Both the position numbers and the translations under genes were made by a program. Positions 7,801-8,791 of a stretch of 8,791 bases of DNA are shown in pieces (the first letter of the stretch is position 1; each line of letters starts with the position of its first letter). The stretch lies in assembly GCA_964487155.1 (NCBI GenBank), contig CAZAQB010000141.1, positions 1-8,791 on the forward strand, written 5' to 3'. The stretch is from CAZAQB01 sp964487155 (GTDB taxonomy: Bacteria; Pseudomonadota; Gammaproteobacteria; Nitrococcales; Nitrococcaceae). Under the pieces are notes generated by a model. That model was not told the DNA's origin and searched no databases. It saw only the letters and a program-made list of their open reading frames with translations.

Positions 7801-8280
7801 ATCATTGCCAACCAAAACGGCGCCGGGACATTGAACGCGACAATTTCCAACAACACCATTGTTCAGTACGATGGCGATCACGGAATGCTACTTCAAGCGC
7901 GCGATGGAAGCGGCCGATTAAATGCCGAAGTTACAGGAAACTCCATTTCCGAGCCTGCCGATGCCTTCGTGTTCGATGGCTTAGGGATCAACGCAGGCGC
8001 GATCAGTTCCGACACCAGCACCGTTTGCGCCGATGTGCGCAACAACACGCTGACCGGGTCGAGCGGCGCATCTAGCGGCGGCGCCGACTTTCTAGTTGCC
8101 ACGACCAGCGGCGCGCCTGGCGGACCTACCGTAATTTTGCCCGGCTATGGGGGCACTGCCAAAGATGCCGGTGCCATCGTAAGCTTCGTACAATCCCAGA
8201 ATGTTGGAATGCCGTCAGGCGCAGCATTTTTCTCGGCTAATTCGGTGGGTGTCTTGGGCACCGGATCGAGCTGCCTTTAA
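1816..8280 (+). CDS. Giant secreted cadherin-like / parallel beta-helix surface protein (2154 aa)
   Basis: This is a probable surface-exposed or secreted structural/adhesive protein; the exact function is unknown. The ATG at 1816 is chosen for its Shine-Dalgarno sequence and because a signal peptide starts there. Order: signal peptide (residues 1-24), small beta-rich module beginning IDYEVLLDLDLNPGTGC (26-160), IPTL-CTERM-like helix plus basic cluster (163-191), second signal-peptide-like helix (192-207), a GDxSDW module (212-262), about eight Ig/cadherin-like modules (267-1180), a GTFADPFTSIAAF-type entry segment (1186-1240), then repetitive right-handed beta-helix (about 1240-2060) and a C-terminal cap with C2071, LPGYGG and C2153. 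LANDxD motifs (for example 291-296, 385-390, 597-602) suggest calcium binding. No active-site signature, autotransporter barrel, RTX nonapeptides or LPXTG was seen. Codon usage changes near residue 1778. The family link of the C-terminal cap is recalled from similar beta-helix proteins and not checked. The frame is uninterrupted over 6.4 kb, which makes the coding call secure. Confidence 0.95.
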   Translation: MHFRLRDWFLVAGFLLTAHSQLSAQTIDYEVLLDLDLNPGTGCTVTPASGTPIDGVDARVRATVDSGLLQVVALETEQCSGAAFSAPVPVAGVAVPYPVATNVGIGGGDAVELAASRNALGADGAALIGLTFTGDNGASSDELATVGGTPGGGPILFGLPVQIPALSLLGLVVLIGALLIVAALAHRRMGRVGSFMAVMLVATAAWAMTFVIDGDISDWTGVGPIAQDPGGDSTDGSASADIVAAFAALDGDRLVFRVDVADLENQAPVANDDAFSVDEDTALNEPAPGVLANDSDPEMDPIIAVLDAGPANAQSFTLNADGSFDYTPNADFNGADSFTYFVNDGQANSAPATVTITVNPINDPPVAADDAATTNEDTQIDIDALANDSDVDGSLDPATVNVTSGPANGTTSVNPATGVVTYTKSGDFNGADSFVYEVCDDGTPLPALCSSASVSITVDPVNDAPSFTASNPPAVDEDAGPQTVAGWVTAFDPGPGEGGQSVLAYIVSNVSTPGQFSAGPVVDVAGNLSYTPAADAFGSSTFDVAVRDDGGTGNGGTDTSPAQTFTITINPVDDPPVAVNDSATVAEDDPATTINVLANDTDIDGGPVGIVSVTQPAGGTVVITGGGTGLTYQPDPDFCNDGTPTDDFTYILNGGSFATVAVTVSCVNDPPVVIFPTAGVNFDPNVGPVNIDPAATLTDIDSTRFNRVETTLDIGGMCDPLDTLTVQDQGAGAGQIGFDGVTVTFEGTAISTAVQPWACNDPGTGDQNAFSIDLGTNADQVATEALLRALQFSSTSADSTSRTAEVVVADDANATGSAAQTITLIRAPIANNDGPFNVPVGDPLNLPAGTLFNDNGSGADDRGLPLADVESFGGGDLGGSVTDNLAGASASLAGGTLQLNADGSLSLTGTSVAGTVTFDYRITNAAGSDDASVTIIVQLAPTANDDTVAPASNPGDTFHTAINTQLSPADGSPEDLDTNDDLGAPAATIASFGAIQTNDGAGALNAPAGTVTSTVQGNTVTPLPNYPDGSLVVNSNGTFAFTPPTDYAGLFAFAYRLSNSAGTSDATVTLAVGNRPACSVDAYAGTANIDFGINAAGGVLANDAGSSVTVTRAMGSAANVGIQAATTNGGFVTLNADGSFDYSPPAGVTGANADSFNYAIGNGFGEVTTNCTANISLNTDAGAVPWFISRGAGGANVGTFADPFTSIAAFNAVNNGTGSNPGNGDIVYIFADLPGFYNEADGINLLAGQEVYGGTVQFNTVFTASGSTSTAYSSFAATTEAGRTQIRTTGDDAFDIFANNTIRGFTVDSTAAYAFADSGGNIGATTISDVSTFNNGGVFNLQNGGTISATLDRMSASVSSAGQAVIALNGISGSITDTTPGGIIHTGSGNVFDIRNGPVSVTASSPVTKNAGTGTAIFLSNADGTITLSGTLDISSGTAGINVENGSDGSLNITAAGSIIRGIQGIPFRVNNSAMSIDYDGNITHEQAVGSLVSARAVEIVGGTGTISLDGLLDVGSSIDRATGEAVFLSATGAANLITFNVVDAFMLDAPVFVSQVSGNVAMNRMRVDCDGNLVANGSTHCVQVSDTVSSGFTIEALTTRLGDAGDAGGALSLNNTTGVWTVEDISGGLFGLDETTVFGLNFGTLNIATVNSGTSPGGPAAGAITAGNQPAFDLENGTMNIAAQSVSAFPSGGGVLSVGIRLVNTGGAGFTVTGDGSAANNQSGGVIESVTTNAIQLTNTTAVTLNQMRIGAAGALANIARSGLLAEGVAGLTVRDSDFINASGDDAGGGNNFAAIRVLFPTAGSNITLTGNLFQRSFEDHVRVENGNGAIGGGTVLGNVLLTQNIFDDNDASGQGNDAFLYVGDNGSDATITVQGNEFFNSDGDHIQIALNGSASADLTIGGAGTGAGNILTSNGVGNVLGSGITISSGQGAGGTNFSGNLTYLIQGNNIQDAVAAAINVNLSPSSTAGIRYSGTIDSNIIGASGDAFSGGFGIIANQNGAGTLNATISNNTIVQYDGDHGMLLQARDGSGRLNAEVTGNSISEPADAFVFDGLGINAGAISSDTSTVCADVRNNTLTGSSGASSGGADFLVATTSGAPGGPTVILPGYGGTAKDAGAIVSFVQSQNVGMPSGAAFFSANSVGVLGTGSSCL
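2302..2388 (+). other. Internal IPTL-CTERM-like sorting helix
   Basis: Residues 163-191 read IPALS, then about 18 hydrophobic residues, then a HRRMGR basic cluster. This is the three-part layout of IPTL-CTERM/PEP-CTERM sorting tails (short motif, transmembrane helix, basic end), which normally form the last residues of a protein. Here it lies about 1960 residues before the C-terminus. A GTPGGGP linker precedes it, as is common before such tails. Whether any exosortase-like enzyme acts on it cannot be judged from this window. Confidence 0.6.
2380..2436 (+). other. Second signal-peptide-like segment inside the giant protein
   Basis: Residues 189-207 (MGRVGSFMAVMLVATAAWA) have a basic start, a hydrophobic core and an AWA end, and are followed by MTFVIDGDISDW, the start of a soluble module. 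Read alone it would be scored as a signal peptide. No Shine-Dalgarno sequence was seen before M189 (ATG at 2380) or M196 (ATG at 2401), so independent initiation is not supported. With the preceding helix it could form a transmembrane hairpin. Confidence 0.55.
2449..2601 (+). other. GDxSDW module (CBM9/DOMON-like start)
   Basis: Residues 212-262 carry IDGDISDWTGV, then an acidic Asp/Gly-rich stretch, then DIVAAFAALDGDRLVFRVDV. The GDxSDW opening and the strand pattern D-I-x-A-A...L-x-F-R-V-D recall the first strands of CBM9-like or DOMON-like ligand-binding folds. The segment is shorter than a complete domain of that type, so it may be only a fragment or a look-alike. Confidence 0.4.
2614..5355 (+). 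repeat. Tandem cadherin/Ig-like modules (about eight) within the giant protein
   Basis: Module starts were read from recurring APVA/DPPV/DAPS-type openings at residues 267, 363, 463, 574, 669, 826, 939 and 1076. Modules 1, 2, 4 and 8 carry the LAND(S/T)D or VLAND strand typical of bacterial cadherin-like/Ig (Big_9, VCBS) domains. Most end in a VTITV-like strand, and several have an LNADGSFDY-type hairpin (modules 1, 6 and 8). Module 5 (669-825) is longer and of a different type, with an ALLRALQFSSTS segment. Some modules carry cysteine pairs (C439/C449 in module 2). They probably form an extended calcium-stiffened stalk that holds the beta-helix away from the cell. A 21-base exact DNA repeat (2809-2829 and 3097-3117) encodes the same FNGADSF strand in modules 1 and 2. 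Confidence 0.8.
5371..8280 (+). other. Right-handed parallel beta-helix region with C-terminal cap
   Basis: From W1186 the protein changes from Ig-like modules to PWFISRGAGG, GTFADPFTSIAAF and GDIVYIFADLPGFY, then GINLLAGQEVYGG, the usual entry into pectate-lyase-like beta-helices. After that come many short asparagine- and glycine-rich rungs (for example ITLTGNLF, ITVQGNEFFNSDGDHI, ATISNNTIVQYDGDHG). No conserved lyase or hydrolase residues could be picked out, so binding or structure is more likely than catalysis. The last 85 residues contain VCADVRNNT, VILPGYGGTAKDAGAIVSFVQSQN and a final SSCL. C2071 and C2153 could form a disulfide that closes the end of the helix. Confidence 0.75.
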
Positions 8281-8298
8281 ATCAAATTCCTGTTTTCT

Positions 8299-8314
8299 GG
8301 GGCACCCGTGCCCC
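8299..8314 (+). terminator. Small GC hairpin after the giant gene, weak terminator candidate
   Basis: GGGGCA pairs with TGCCCC around a CCCG loop, 18 bases after the TAA stop. It is the only hairpin of note directly after the gene. It is not followed by a T tract (GAATACGCGAATAC follows, itself a 7-base direct repeat at 8314-8320 and 8322-8328), so intrinsic termination would be weak. Confidence 0.4.
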
Positions 8315-8370
8315 GAATACGCGAATACATGGCAATAAAAGCCTTACCAAGACGGCAACCCAAAAGGGAA

Positions 8371-8376
8371 AGGAAG
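8371..8376 (+). promoter_or_regulatory. Shine-Dalgarno sequence of the tail-collar relic
   Basis: AGGAAG lies six bases before the ATG at 8383 within a purine-rich stretch (8362-8380). Its quality suggests the short reading frame that follows was once the start of an expressed gene. Confidence 0.6.
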
Positions 8377-8382
8377 TGAATC

Positions 8383-8454
8383 ATGTCAGAGCCATTTTTA
8401 GCTGAAGTAAGGATGGTGAGGTTCAATTTAGGGGGCAGTGGGGTCACCCATTAG
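8383..8454 (+). pseudogene. Remnant N-terminus of a phage-tail-collar / microcystin-dependent-like protein
   Basis: The 23-codon frame begins MSEPFLAEVRMVRFNLGG. Proteins of the phage tail collar (MdpB-like) family typically begin MSEPF, then a small residue, E-(I/V)-R-M, then a GF/G-N-F segment and APRGWAFCDGQ. Similarity holds through FNL (to about base 8430) and then stops: the expected PRGW and CDGQLL motifs are missing and a TAG at 8452-8454 ends the frame. Full members run to about 170-200 residues, so nearly the whole gene is gone. The good ribosome binding site argues that this is a real gene start and not chance. The abrupt end of similarity suggests a deletion or insertion junction near 8428-8432. 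The assignment rests on recalled family sequences. Confidence 0.6.
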
Positions 8455-8479
8455 CCCAGCCGTGTCAATAGGCAAAGTG

Positions 8480-8499
8480 CGCCTGTGGCGATTTTTTTT
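8480..8499 (+). terminator. Short GC stem followed by eight T, possible intrinsic terminator
   Basis: CGCC (8480-8483) and GGCG (8487-8490) pair around a TGT loop. One A follows, then eight consecutive T (8492-8499), the longest T run noticed in the window. The 4-bp stem is short for a strong terminator, but the T run in this GC-rich context is suggestive. It could be the leftover terminator of the lost tail-collar gene or end transcription of the giant gene. Confidence 0.4.
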
Positions 8500-8646
8500 C
8501 GCCCGTCCCGGTTCCATCTGACCGGTTTGCAACAGCCGCGCGCCCTGCTTTTCTTTACGTTCGGATGCGCATGAGAAACGCGCTCCAGTCACCCATCGAG
8601 ATCAAGGCCGATTTGATTGTCTTCGACAACCTTGTCGTCGGCCCCT

Positions 8647-8661
8647 GGCATCACTGATGCC
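8647..8661. repeat. 15-base palindrome
   Basis: GGCATCA and TGATGCC flank a single central C, giving 7-base perfect arms. It could be an operator-like protein binding site or a small hairpin. No gene start is close enough to decide. Confidence 0.4.
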
Positions 8662-8791
8662 CCAGAAACAGCTCGGTACCGGCAGTTCGTCCATGTGGGT
8701 TCAGTTCAGAATCTGTGGCTGACTTTCGTCGCCAACCCGTGGTTGGTTCGAACGCCGGGCGCGTTGTTGAAAACAGGTCGATCATGGCGCG

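Larger units (their letters stand above)
8455..8791. other. Region with no recognisable intact gene
   Basis: Both strands were read. The longest candidates are a 30-codon frame at 8565-8657 (+), a 21-codon frame at 8657-8722 (+) that overlaps its stop, and a 44-codon frame at 8651-8785 (-) that is open to the window edge. None has a Shine-Dalgarno sequence or a recognisable protein motif. The stretch may be decayed coding DNA flanking the tail-collar relic, or the upstream region of a gene beyond the window. Confidence 0.5.

Noticed and set aside
8565..8657. 30-codon frame MRMRNALQSPIEIKADLIVF onward
   Set aside because: It has no ribosome binding site and no recognised family, and its length is expected by chance.
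8735..8765. tRNA-like T-arm sequence (GGTTCGAAC)
   Set aside because: The bases flanking the TTCGAAC loop do not pair as a T stem, and no acceptor, D or anticodon arm was found around it.
8651..8785. 44-codon minus-strand frame open to the right window edge
   Set aside because: It has no recognisable motif and no supporting ribosome binding site in the window, and it overlaps the palindrome and the other small frames.

Overview
The window is GC-rich (about 65-70% by eye over most of its length), with codons ending mostly in G or C. It looks like a free-living gammaproteobacterium, plausibly of the Xanthomonadales/Lysobacterales or Wenzhouxiangella-like kind. That guess rests on the style of the two large proteins (a cysteine-paired TonB-dependent receptor and a CTERM-bearing cadherin-like/beta-helix surface protein); no taxonomic marker gene is present.

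Layout, left to right, all on the + strand. Bases 1-1677 hold the C-terminal part of a TonB-dependent outer-membrane receptor whose reading frame is cut by one in-frame TAG at 505-507. Bases 1678-1815 are a short intergenic region with a perfect GC-rich hairpin (1695-1717) and a good Shine-Dalgarno sequence (1803-1809). Bases 1816-8280 are one giant gene for a 2154-residue secreted protein. Its parts in order are a signal peptide, a small beta-rich module, an internal IPTL-CTERM-like helix followed by a second signal-peptide-like helix, a GDxSDW-type module, about eight cadherin/Ig-like modules, and a long right-handed parallel beta-helix with a distinctive cysteine-bearing C-terminus. Bases 8281-8791 hold no intact gene. 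They contain a short relic of a phage-tail-collar (microcystin-dependent-protein-like) gene that keeps its ribosome binding site and first ~16 codons, a T8 terminator-like site, and a small palindrome.

Functionally both genes are envelope-related: the receptor imports a substrate across the outer membrane, and the giant protein is probably a surface or secreted adhesin or glycan-interacting protein. No catalytic machinery and no obvious multi-gene system is visible. The points most worth following are the internal CTERM/second signal peptide (which looks like a fusion of two secreted proteins), the abrupt codon-usage change in the last ~378 codons of the giant gene, the single amber codon in the receptor, and the beheaded tail-collar gene.
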